From Corynespora cassiicola (lineage: Eukaryota; Ascomycota; Dothideomycetes; Pleosporales; Corynesporascaceae), in contig JAEUWY010000002.1 in the NCBI GenBank assembly GCA_022059125.1, forward strand, positions 5,332,001-5,396,000: 64,000 nucleotides of DNA. Reading direction: 5' to 3'. The notes under the pieces are model-generated. The model made no database searches and was not told where the DNA came from. It was given only the letters and a program-made list of their open reading frames with translations. The translations under genes were made by a program, and so were the position numbers. This document shows, one piece after another, positions 36,258 to 46,414 of the stretch (position 1 is its first letter; each line of letters begins with the position of its first letter).

Positions 36258-37130
36258 CTACCATATGTAATTGGTAGGAGGTTCCCACTCACCCTCCTTC
36301 GCCTCATGCGCCCCCAAACATCTCTCCGTCTCCTCCCTACAGCACCCAAACAACCAAGCCCTACACACCCCGCGATCCAACTCGGGACGCTCTCTCCTTC
36401 CATCCACCCCATTTCCCTGCGCCTTACTCGCCGCTTCAGGACACCCATGCACCTCTTCCGCAATCTGAATCAGCTTCTCGGTAAACTGCTGCAGGTCAAA
36501 GGAGACTTCCTCCAACGTATAGTCAGGCTCAGCAATACGATTCGCCATCTGTCACAACTTTCCGGCCTCCCACTCGCAATGATTCTTCCCATACACCTTC
36601 TTCTCCCCATGCACAAACCTCTCATCCCAGCTCATCCACTCCAGCCGCCTCAACAGCCGATCAGCAGCATCCTGCTGCGCAGCCGCGGGTAGGACAGTGA
36701 CCTCGGACACGACCAAACCCCCCACATAAACCCCATCGAACAGGCAGAGAGGCTCCAGACGGGTGAGCGGCCTCGCATACCATCTCTCGAGCTCGACCTC
36801 GGCGAGCGAGCCCAGGAACGAGGGGCGCCTGTCGAGGGGTATAAAGGGTCGGTTGGCGGGAAGTGGGATCTCGGCGGGGGTGGGGTCGATTGTGCGGGTT
36901 GTGACGGGGTCGAGGACGAGCGCGATGGCGGTTTGAGCGGTGCGCGTTGCGGCCGTGGCGAAGTGGGAGGTTACAGAGCGGGTGCGCTCTGTGAGTCCCG
37001 CGAAGACTTTGAAGGCAGCTTTACGGGTGGAGGGGTTAGAAGGAGGAAATTCTGGGAGGGGGCAGTGTTCCCGTGGTGGGGAGTGAGTGCAGGGGGTGCA
37101 AGTGTCGGTGTGACTGTGAGGGGAGCTCAT
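36258..37130 (-). CDS. Unknown conserved-looking protein, 274 residues
   Basis: Two long frames in the same register are separated only by a TGA at 36552. A 48-nt segment, 36549-36596 (GTGTAT...TGACAG on the minus strand), has proper splice ends and a length divisible by three. Removing it removes the stop and joins FVHGEKK to MANRIAEPDYTLEEV. I therefore call exons 36597-37130 and 36258-36548. The N-terminus is Pro/Ser/His/Cys-rich. The middle has a possible amphipathic segment and FIPLDRRPSFLGSLAEVELERWYARPL. The C-terminal part has CRAWLFGCCREETERC, four close cysteines. I recognise no family. Retention of the intron would truncate the protein at 192 residues. Confidence 0.65.
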
Positions 37131-37467
37131 TTTGATTGTTGTGAGTCGGGAATCTAGTTCAGGGTTGCTGTTCGATGTGTAGTGGTTAACTTGTTTGTGA
37201 CGAATGCACCATCTTATACCAGTTGAGGCGAACCATGAATGGGTATTGTTTGATCAGGTTGTGTGTGACCATGAATGGTCTTGTAATTTTGATTAAAGGC
37301 GCGATACAGATGTTTCAGTGAACGGTGATATCACAATGGGAAGGGAAACAAGGTTCAAGACTTGATGCACGCATCGTATTTAGGTCTAAGTATTTACAAT
37401 GAAGTGGCAAAAGGTGGAATATTTACAATGAAGTACGAAAGTCGAATATCCATTTCGCGCTCAGTGT

Positions 37468-38261
37468 TTAGCAGGTGAAGAGAGCAGGGCCAGGGATGGT
37501 GTACTCCTTGGCCTGGTAGGCGTCGACGGTGATTCCGGGGTCAGCAGCCTTGTAAGCGCCGGGGAAGGAGACGAGACCGGTAGGGTTGGTGCTTCCAGAG
37601 CCGGTGACCTTGAGCTGGTGGCAACCGGGGTAGAACTGAGCACCAGGGTAGGAGTAGGCGGCGTGCAACGCGATGATCTCGTGGCGGACGAGGTAGTAGC
37701 CGGGGGTGATGCACTCAGGGATGGTGTAGGTCACGATACCGCCAGCCTTCATGAGGGGAGTGGCAGCCCAGTTGTTGGAGGTACCCTCACGACCACCCTC
37801 CTGGACCTTGAACCAGACAGCGTCAGTGCCAGGCATGTAGTCGTTGCAGCCGGCCTCGGGGCACTTGGCCATATAGGTGATGACGGGTCCGACGTGGCTC
37901 TCGGGCCAGAGAGTCCAGTAAAGGTCGACCTCAGATCCAGCAGCAGCCTCGGCGTGGAGAGCGGCAGGCTCAGAGCCCTCGATGCCACCGGCGGCATATC
38001 CACCGCACTGGACATCCGAGATGGTGACATCCTCAACGGGACCATTGCCTTGAATAGGACGAGAGACACGGTCGGGCTTGGGGCTCATGTAGGGGTCTTG
38101 GTAGGGTTGGTCTGCGCATTGTCAGTCCTGGGATCGAAGCAACAAAGAGACAGGATCAACATACAGAACTGGTACTCTTTACCACCGATGGTAGCGTTGG
38201 AGACATAGCCGTGGGCCGCAACAGCGGAGGCGAAGCCGAGAGCAGAGATGATGTACTTCAT
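37468..38261 (-). CDS. AA9 lytic polysaccharide monooxygenase (formerly GH61)
   Basis: Two exons, 38165-38261 and 37468-38111, with a 53-nt intron (GTATGT...GCGCAG), encode 246 residues. A signal peptide (MKYIISALGFASAVAA) ends exactly before HGYVSNA, so the mature protein begins with the copper-binding His1. The second brace histidine is in PESHVGPVITYMAKC, and the axial Tyr and Gln fall in AQFYPGCHQLKV. These are the AA9 copper site. The enzyme cleaves cellulose, and in some members xyloglucan, oxidatively outside the cell. There is no cellulose-binding module; the protein ends TIPGPALFTC. The family length is normal and no damage is seen. Confidence 0.96.
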
Positions 38262-39202
38262 TGTGAAAAGTTGAATGACGACCCGGTCGTTTGTGGCAAA
38301 AAAAAAAAAAAAGGATGATGAATTGAATAAATGGTAAAGAGCAGCTACGAGAAGCGAAAGACTGAAGTGGTGCTGGATGACCTGAAGAATAGGGCGTCCC
38401 CAGGCTTCTACTTATATAGGCATCTAAGCCACGGCATGGTGTTTATTCAAGGACAGCGCCCGGCGGCACACGCACCATCAGATTGAAACCAGGACAGGAA
38501 AAATTGCCATATGGGTCACCAAGGAGAGTGGATAGATTAAACAAAAGTAAACGAAACACGCTAGCGGGCCATGGTGCGGGTCTTGGTTCGTCAACGCAAT
38601 GCTCCTTGTAGGCCGACGGAATGACTGCTAGTAGCTTGGCTTGCCCGGTGACTTCTGTAATATACGGAACGGCTGTTTTACGAGTCGGCTGACAGGTTAT
38701 ATCTGGCATCGACGGTGTGGAGTAAGGCTGCAGAGCGGAGCGTTGCGGCGATACGCCGTTGCGAACCGGGTCGCTGGGGAGAAAAAAATGAGTTTTCTTT
38801 GAAACATGGCTGTTGTTGGCGGCGGGAACATGGCTGGAAGGAGAAATAATTGGTGGAGGAATCGTCGTGGGTCTGTTTTCGTCTCAGGATGTAGATCTCA
38901 CGTGACCCTGACGGTCTTTTCGGTCTAGAAGGATTTCGGATCTTGAGCGCGGTGAACCAGGGGTGTAAATTGAACATCATCTATAGTCCGGAGGTCATAT
39001 ACCGCGTCCCGAGAACCAGGCCATGATTTCCCAGGAATGGCTGCGGTGCCCGCAAACACTCGACACGTGGGGCTGCGTCACTGTCATGTCGTGGAAAAGC
39101 CAGATGCCATGGGCACCGTCTAGTCAGCCTCGCCTCGGGCGGTTACAGGATTGGGATTCTTGGCAGCGGAGTAGACTACAGGACCATGAATCGAAGGGGG
39201 GT
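38262..39202. other. Upstream region of LPMO gene
   Basis: Holds the LPMO promoter and the 3' flank of the GFA-domain gene. A poly-A run lies just upstream of the LPMO ATG (about 38298-38312). No gene recognised. Confidence 0.5.
38411..38418 (-). promoter_or_regulatory. TATA box of the LPMO gene
   Basis: TATATAAG on the minus strand, about 150 nt upstream of the LPMO ATG. Confidence 0.5.
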
Positions 39203-39625
39203 TCATTTCTTTTTGGTCATGGCAAAGTCGGGCTCGGCCTCCCAGCGCTCGACGCCCTCGGGAATCGGCACCACGGCGCTCCTGCAGAAGATGTGCTTTG
39301 CGCCCGCAAAGTCCAAGCCCTCTAGGAGTCCCCCCTTAACGGCCACGACCGTCGGATCTCCGTCGTCGAGGACGTGGGCGTGCAGAATCCGCGAGCCGCA
39401 GCGGTTGCAGAAATAGCACTTTTGTCGCCGGCCGCTATCGCATGTCCTGCTGAAATGGGACACGGAGGGGTCGCCCTCCACGCTGAAGAAGGGGAAGATG
39501 GCGGAGGTGCCGAAGGCGCTTGCGGATTGCTTACGACAGTCGATGCAGTGGCAATGGTAGAGATTGAGGGGCTTGGCTATTGGTGTGGTGAAGTGGACGG
39601 CACCACAGGCGCAGGAGCCGTTCAT
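39203..39625 (-). CDS. GFA/CENP-V-like zinc-binding protein
   Basis: A 140-residue protein of the glutathione-dependent formaldehyde-activating (GFA)/CENP-V fold. The cysteine pattern is complete: GSCACGAVHF at the start, YHCHCIDCRKQSAS, then CNRCGSRI, which bind zinc in this family. The ATG at 39625 (MNGSCACG) is the usual start for the family; an upstream in-frame extension has no support. Fungi have many paralogues and the substrate is generally unknown, so formaldehyde chemistry should not be assumed. It is divergent from Cdc37. Confidence 0.88.
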   Translation of the reverse strand: MNGSCACGAVHFTTPIAKPLNLYHCHCIDCRKQSASAFGTSAIFPFFSVEGDPSVSHFSRTCDSGRRQKCYFCNRCGSRILHAHVLDDGDPTVVAVKGGLLEGLDFAGAKHIFCRSAVVPIPEGVERWEAEPDFAMTKKK

Positions 39626-40204
39626 ATCGACTGGTGGACGCCCGGGCAGGGACCTAGGCGGTGGGTTGGTGAGGCTTGTATGCTCGGCGAAGACGCGGTG
39701 ATGAAGCCGAGAGATGCAGACGACGTAGAGACGGCCCCGCAATACCCAAGTATCTAGCTACCTGGCTGTGTAAAGGAAGCCCCACGTGCCGGCCACCTCT
39801 GGAGGCCAGTCGTTGCGCCAGAGGCAACGATGGGCGCGCGCCGCAGCCTCTCATTTGCCTGCCGGCGTTCCCAGTTCAGCCTGATGGTTGCCGACCTTGC
39901 ACGAGGCGCGTAGCAGGGACCGCGATGTAAGGAGACCCATGGCGGGACCGGTAACTTTGGAAAACACCGCGAAAGGAAGCTCTGGGAGCCATATCGTTCT
40001 TTGAGCCCCAACACCGAAAACGTACTGAATTGTGCAGAGCATGCGGCACAGAGAGCAGAGACGATGCTCGAAGTTTCGATTGTTTGGAGGGCACCGTGGC
40101 CCGAGCGCCCATGACAGCCCACCTCAACCTCAAACTACCCCGCGACAAATGACGAACAGCCATTCTACTCACGAACCACGGATTGCCCCCTTTAGACTTT
40201 CGCC
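39626..40204. other. Divergent promoter region, GFA gene / CDC37
   Basis: A 579-bp region between divergently transcribed genes. It contains a small hairpin-forming inverted repeat, CGTTGC...GCAACG, at about 39812-39830. No gene called. Confidence 0.45.
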
Positions 40205-41783
40205 ATGGTGATCAACTACAGCAAGTGGGTGCGTACCGAGCCTCCCCTTTGGCCCCTTTCTGCACGCGCAAGCTACTCACACATTGCAGGACGCCCTCGA
40301 GCTCTCCGACGACAGTGACATCGAGGTACACCCCAATGTCGACAAGAAGTCCTTCATCCGCGCCAAACAGGCCCAAATCCACCAGGAACGCGATCACCGC
40401 AAACACCAGATCAAGACCCTCAAGTATGAGCGCATCATCAACGACGGACTCACTTCCCGCATCGACCGCTTGCTCACAGCCTTGAAGTCCCACAGGGACA
40501 GGCTATCAGACATTAACAACGATGCCGACACGGACAAGCTCGTGTTCCAGAGCATGATGGAGGGTATGATGGAGAGCGGAGAGGACAGGCCCCCGCCACC
40601 CCCCGAAGGCGTTCACGAGCACATCAAGGACAAGCCCACTTACCCGATGATGATGGCCTCGGTGGTCGATACGGTGAAGAAGGAGGTGGACGAGGACACG
40701 AGTGACATCCCTCGCTTTGACAAGTTCCTAAAGGGGCTAGAATCTCACAAGGACCGAATCGTGGACCTCCAGCGCCAACTCCACGAGAAGCTCGACGAAC
40801 TTGAGAAGGAAGAGAAGAAGCACATCACGAGCGACGACATCAAGACGGGCTTCGACTATTCGAATGTACGTAAAGGCGAGGTGGAAGCCTCTACAGCAGC
40901 CACCTCTTCTGGCAAAGCCCCCGCCTCCTCATCATCCGTCGAGCTCCTCAATCCGTCCCGCCCTGAGCCCACCCGCACCTCGACTGGCGAATCCGGTTTC
41001 GAGGCCGACGTGGAAGACGGAACCGCCCCCGACGACGACTCAGTCGAAGCCTCGCCGCTCGCAAAGAAGTTCGCGACCATCCCCATCGGAGACTGGTACG
41101 CCTGTCTCGAATTCTTCAACAAGCACCCGAGCATCCTCAGCGAGGCCGAGCAGGACGGACTCCTGGTCGAGGCCTTCAACAGCGAGCTGGACGGCAAATC
41201 CACGCACGCGCGCCAGTGCGTCCACCAGGCGCTGCTCATCCAGTACTGCCGCCAGCTCGGCGGCTTGCCTGGCGTGCAGCTCTTCTTCAAGCGCATCACA
41301 GACAAGGAGCACCAGGCGCACAAGATGTTCCGCGACGATGTCGATGGCACATACCGCCGCATCCGCATCCGCGCCGCAGAGATCCTCAAAGAGCGCGAAT
41401 CCAACCCCGCCGGCGCAGAGGGCGTCGAGCAGATCCAGCTCCACGCTGTCGACCCTGGTACCACGATCAACATCAACGTCCCCCCGCCCGAGCCCACGGC
41501 CGACGACCCCGATGCGCGCGCATTCGAGGAGGAGAGCCGCCGCATCTTTGAGGCATTCCCACCGGGGCTGCAGCGCGCGCTCGAGAGCGGCAAGCTGGAT
41601 GAGGTGAACAAGGTGCTGGCCAAGATGAGCGTAGACGAGGCGGAGGAGGTGGTGGGCAAGCTGAGCGAGGGCGGTATGCTGAGTATGGAGGAGGGCGTCA
41701 TCGATGCAACCACCGAGGAGGGCCGCAAGGCCATGGAGGAGATCGAAAAGACTGGCAAGATGCCGGGCAAGGAGGCGGCGTAG
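40205..41783 (+). CDS. CDC37: Hsp90 co-chaperone Cdc37
   Basis: A 24-nt first exon (40205-40228, MVINYSKW) and second exon 40290-41783 flank a 61-nt intron (GTGCGT...TTGCAG). The product is 505 residues. The N-terminus MVINYSKWDALELSDDSD is the invariant kinase-binding start of Cdc37, with the phosphorylatable Ser in the SDDSD context. A coiled-coil stretch follows (about residues 35-200). The Hsp90-binding middle domain has KKFATIPIGDWYACLEFFNKHP and VHQALLIQYCRQLGG. The C-terminal helices end in GKMPGKEAA. Cdc37 delivers client kinases to Hsp90 in the cytosol. The tiny first exon is easily missed by gene finders. Intact. Confidence 0.97.
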
Positions 41784-42337
41784 GATAGGTGGGCAGAATA
41801 TCGGGGCTTACGAAAGTGCTCCCGACCAAGCAGACAGGACGGCCTTGCTGCATGATGCATGTTTTTCTTTTGACGATTGCCATGTTCAGTCTCAGGTCAG
41901 CCTCTTTTTTCTTTTATTTTTCTTCAAATACAGCGGAGGTCGATTGGAATGTTAGGGAGCAGGACTTTGTATTATAGCCAACCAGCCAGCCAGCTAGCCT
42001 GTGGCTTTTGAAAAGCCGAGGCAGATGCACTAGAGAAAAGGTCTACGACCACACCAGCGGCTACAACTGCCCCGCAAGAATGAACATTAAACGGTGATGG
42101 GGGTGTGGGACTTCACCTCTTTTGCAGTCTCGCTCTTCCATGATCAGAGACGAGTGGAAATGATGAAAGAAAAAAACATGTACAGGAGCACATATAAACA
42201 TGCTTAGAAACTGATCCACAACTCCCTCCCAGCCTTTACGATATCAAGCAATCCTCGCATATCCTATTGCCTCCCCTTTGCAGACCCCACATCAGAAAGC
42301 AGGATCTCCCGCTCCACGCACGGAGGAGTGATCCCTC
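41784..42337. other. Convergent 3' region
   Basis: 3' flanks of CDC37 and of the convergent CID-protein gene. No coding signal. Confidence 0.6.
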
Positions 42338-43866
42338 TTAAATCAAGTCCCCAATCTTATCATCAATCCCTGCCATATCCCCATCCCCCGCAAACGCTGC
42401 ATATTCATCCTCAGCCGCGCTTCGACTCATTTTTCTCTTCTTGTTCGACGCGCCTCCGGTCGTCAACCCGCCATTCAACTCCAAGTTGTCAGACCGCGGA
42501 TGCGGTGTAGTGAGCGCCTGCAGCAGGTCTACACCTGGGGGATTGAGAGGGCCAATGGTGGTAGCCGTGGGACCAACGACGGTAGGGTGGGCTGGTGTAG
42601 CAGGGGCAGCAGCGACGGGTTCGACCGGGTTGGCAACAGGGGCGGGGAAGACGTCGTCGGGAACATGTTGTGGGGAGCCCACCGGGGTGAAGGATTCCAC
42701 GGGAGGAGGGGTTAGTTCTTCCACGTTTGGGCGGGTGGTGGAGGACGCTGGGTCGGGCGTGAGGCCGGGCAGGGGGGCGGCGGAGATTCGATACATTTCC
42801 TCTGGTGTAGAGCCGCGCAGGATGCCGTCCTCAATCTCGCGTTTGCGGGTCTCGACGGCATTTTTGCGCGAGTTGAGGTTTGCGACTTGGATTTCCTCCT
42901 GAGCGAGCTTAGTCTTGTTGGTCTCGAGGAGCTTCTCCAGGCCGGCGACGAGCGCTTGACGAGCCTTGATGCTCTCGGCTACGGCACCCTCAGCCACGGC
43001 GAGCTTCTTGACCAAGGCTGCGAGTCCGGCTACATGGACGGGAGGTGTGGGAATCTGGTAGTTGGAGCTCGTGGCCTTTTCGAATTCCTGATTGGCGGTT
43101 GCGACGGCGGGTTTGGCATTGAGGTCGGCCTTTTGTAGGGAGGTAGCCAGGGGAGCGACCGGAGTGAGCTCGGGAGGAACGGAGGCACTGGAAAACAGAG
43201 AGCCACCGAGGGCAGGTTTGCGACTGGAGCGCGTGCGATCAATTTCTGTGAGCGATTAGCATTGACCCATGGCCAACTGCTCCAGGGTACGCACCGTCGA
43301 TGGCGCGCTCAATGTCTGTCTGGATAGGCGGGGCAAAGACTTGTCGCTGGCGCCAGACCTCTACAACGCGGCGGATCTTATTCTGCACATCGGGCGACGA
43401 GCCCTTGTAGGCGGCGGCGGTGGCATCAGCGATGATGGGCTCATAGGCTCTCAGGAACTCCTCCTTTTTGCGGATCTTCGACGTCTGGGTTATTTCTGGG
43501 CATGTCAGAGGATGATGTCGAGAAGGTTGGGGGGAGTAGTACCATTGGCTAGGTAAATGAGGTTGAGCTTCTTGTTCGGGGTGGCCTCCTTCACGCGCTG
43601 GAACCAGAGCTGGGCAATGCGCTCGGCATGTCTCCTGTGCCATAGCATATCAGCATACACGGTGGTACAATGACGCGTCGGATGGGGAATGGCATGTTGC
43701 GACACGCAGTCTCGACATGTACGTATTTGGTGGGCATGACGCGCTGGGCTCGGAGGCGGGAGCATTACCTGTGGAACAGGATCCATTGGCCGACAGTGGA
43801 GATGGAGTCTTGGGTCTCATTGAGGGACGAGAGCTTGGCCCTCAGGCTGTCTTCGGTGAAGGCCAT
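42338..43866 (-). CDS. CID-domain transcription termination protein (Rtt103/Rhn1 type)
   Basis: Four exons: 43769-43866, 43543-43634, 43295-43495 and 42338-43245. The introns are 134, 47 and 49 nt and the product 432 residues. Splicing assembles an RNA polymerase II CTD-interacting domain: MAFTEDSLRAKLSSLNETQD, ISTVGQWILFHRRHAERI, KKLNLIYLANEITQTSKIR, then YEPIIADATAAAY and NKIRRVVEVWRQRQVF. A predicted coiled coil (about residues 180-260) and a Pro-rich tail end with a basic patch, ASNKKRKMSRS. In yeasts Rtt103/Rhn1 binds Ser2-phosphorylated CTD and links cleavage to termination by Rat1/Xrn2. The nuclear role here is by family. It shares a 462-bp divergent promoter with the clathrin light-chain gene. 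Confidence 0.92.
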
Positions 43867-44328
43867 GGTGGAAGCAGTCAAGTCACAAGAGCCTCAGGCG
43901 GGCGAGAAGGGCAGTCCACTGTCAGATGTGCCTGTCGTCACGCGAGCGTTTTGCTGTCCTGTATCCGCCAGAGCAAGTGCCGTGCGGCTTCCAAGCAATC
44001 TCAATAACACTACAGTGCCGTGCGGTCTCGCAGCAGCGGGGCGCGGATAGCGAATACCTGTGGGCGTGCAGATGGTGCAGTGCAGGGCAGAGTAGTGCCG
44101 TGGGGAGCGGAGAGGAAAAGCCGGACAGCTGCCGGCGAGCTTGCGACGAGCTCCGTCGGGCCGGAACAACCCTCGCGCCGCGGAACCCGCCAAGCACGCC
44201 CTCCTGTTGCTGCTGCGCGGCCAACTATACACGTCCCAATCTCACCGCACCTCCGTCGCGCAAACGCTCCCTGTATTCCTTGCCCGTCGCTCCCCTCGTA
44301 CTCTCCGAACCCCCAACACACCCACAGA
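43867..44328. promoter_or_regulatory. Bidirectional promoter, CID gene / clathrin light chain
   Basis: A 462-bp GC-rich region between two divergent conserved genes. It should carry both promoters. No TATA box is obvious on either side, as is common for housekeeping genes. Confidence 0.5.
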
Positions 44329-45284
44329 ATGGCCGACCGATTCCCTTCATTAGACGAGATCGACGCCGGTAAGCCACCTGTTGCTTCCCCGAGGCCCGCT
44401 CCGCTCCGCTAAACATCAACAGGCCAAACCGAAGCACGAGGCGAGGCCAATTTTGATCTTGTTGGCGCCGGCGATGGCGTCGAAGACGATTTTCTCTCCC
44501 GTGAGCGCGCCCTGCTCGGCGACGACGCAGACCAGTTTGCTTCCGCAAATGACAAGCTGGCATCAGTCGAGGACGGCGACGACGACCTGCTGGGCGGGGG
44601 CGGCGACTTCCAGGCCAATGTTGGCGCCGAGGAGATGACGGGCTTCGAGAGCTCCTTCCCAGCAATCGACACTACCAATGATGTAGGTTATGAATCCAAG
44701 CTCTACTGTGCTGGGCTCCGCCCACTTGACCGCATCGCACGGTTGCGGGTCGAGCTTGGGGAAGCTGGACCCAGACAGACATCAGACTGAGGCATTTGAA
44801 TCGCTGCTAATGTACCCAGCACATGGCCCCCGGAGGTACCATCACCGGATCCAACCTCCCCTTCCTTCCTGGCCAGCCCGCACCCTCCTTCACCCCCGTT
44901 CGATCAGATTCCCCCGAGCCCGATGTCATCCGCGAATGGCGCGAGCGCCGCGACCTGCAGATCCAGCACCGCGACGAAGTTTCCGCCGAGCGCAAGGCCA
45001 AAACCATTCAGGAAGCGCAGCAAAACATTGACGACTTCTACGAGAACTACAATAACAAAAAGGACAAGGAAATCACCAAGACACGGCAGGAGGCCGAAGA
45101 GTTCCTTGCAAACCGCGACGATACCACTGCTGGAGGTACCAGCTGGGAACGCATCGCCAAGTTGGTCGATCTCAGCGGCAAGGGCATGAAGGGCGGAGCT
45201 TCAGGCAGCGAGAAGGCGCGCTTCCGAGAACTCCTTCTCAGCCTGCGGAAAGACGAGAAGGCCCCCGGAGCCACTGGGTATTAA
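44329..45284 (+). CDS. Clathrin light chain
   Basis: Three exons: 44329-44368, 44423-44682 and 44820-45284, with introns of 54 and 137 nt; 254 residues. The N-terminus MADRFPSLDEIDAGQTEARG and the acidic stretch with DDFLSRERALLGDDADQF are typical. EEMTGFESSFPAID is the conserved light-chain hallmark. The Pro-rich PGGTITGSNLPFLPGQ linker leads into a charged heavy-chain-binding helix (VIREWRERRDLQIQHRDEV). The C-terminal GTSWERIAKLVDLS and RFRELLLSLRKDE segments also match. It coats endocytic and Golgi vesicles with the heavy chain. The second intron ends at TACCCAG just before the codons HMAPGG. Intact. Confidence 0.95.
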
Positions 45285-46414
45285 AAGATTAAGGACGCTG
45301 AGATAGAGGTGGAGGCGCGTTGGGACGAGTGGGCAGTGGTTGCAAAAGAAGTAGAGGCAGACGGCAGTGCCATGATGTGCTCAGGACTTGGCTGCTGAGG
45401 CCTATCCAAGAGCTGGCAGTTGGGCATATGAATGATTTGAGCTGCGTCTGCGCCTTGGCAAGGGTTTTTGGCGGCAAGGTTGGAGTTAATGGATAGGCTA
45501 TGGTGAAACTCTTTTTCTCCTTCATGCAACTGTGTTAATACCTTTCTCCCATGCTGTGTTCCTGTCCGTCCGTCTGTCTGTCTACTTGCTACGGTTGGCG
45601 GTTTTGTCATGCGGTCAATCATGCCAAAACCATTGAGTACATTATTGGAGTCGTAGGACCTGTTGCTGATAGCTAGTATCCTGCAATGCCTCTCCATGCA
45701 TGATACTGTGTACATAGCACCCACCAACTACAATAAAAATACCGTCCTCCTGGAGTCGCCGGACATGTGGAATCTCTGATTTTTGATAACATCGCCAGGG
45801 CCAGGCTGCTATCAAAGATAAAAAGGCTAGACAATGCCACCAAATTCTGCACATAAATCCAATCAAAACGCTGCAAGGGCTGGATGTGGTTATTCGTAGA
45901 AGCTTCGAGGCTTTGATCGAGAAACATTCATAGTCAACAGCTACTAAAAGCTTAGGATTCTAAGCCTCTAAAAAATTCAAATGGCATCGAACTTCAAAGT
46001 CCTCCCAAGTAACACGTCATAGTCGACGTCATGGTACAGAAGTTGATGTTTGTGAGTAAGCACTTATCGATTACTTTGTGCATAGGACTGTGCATGTCGT
46101 TTATCCTAAACCGTCGGAAAACCTCTTATGAAAGGCAAAGCATCGCTCATTCTTATACAGCTCACCGGTGGTGGCGGCAGGTTGACTTGATCGACATGCC
46201 CTACCTAAAACGCTCCTTATCGTAGACATGGCTGGTTGCTCACTAATCAGAAAAACTGAATACGAGGGGATGTTGGGGAGGCTGGATCTTGTCGAGCTTG
46301 GCAATCTGCCTTGCTGCTTCCTTGCACCCTCTTTGTCTCCTTGCTTTGTACGCGACTGACAGCACTGGTGCTCTCTTCTACTTTGCAAACTGCGCTTGGC
46401 TCTTTCTCGCCGAC
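45285..46414. other. 1.1-kb intergenic region
   Basis: 3' flank of the clathrin light-chain gene, then DNA leading to the NLR pseudogene. Short ORFs without domains. Confidence 0.5.

Noticed and set aside
40801..41860. Long ORFs overlapping CDC37 on both strands
   Set aside because: Shadow frames; the Cdc37 frame has full-length family similarity.
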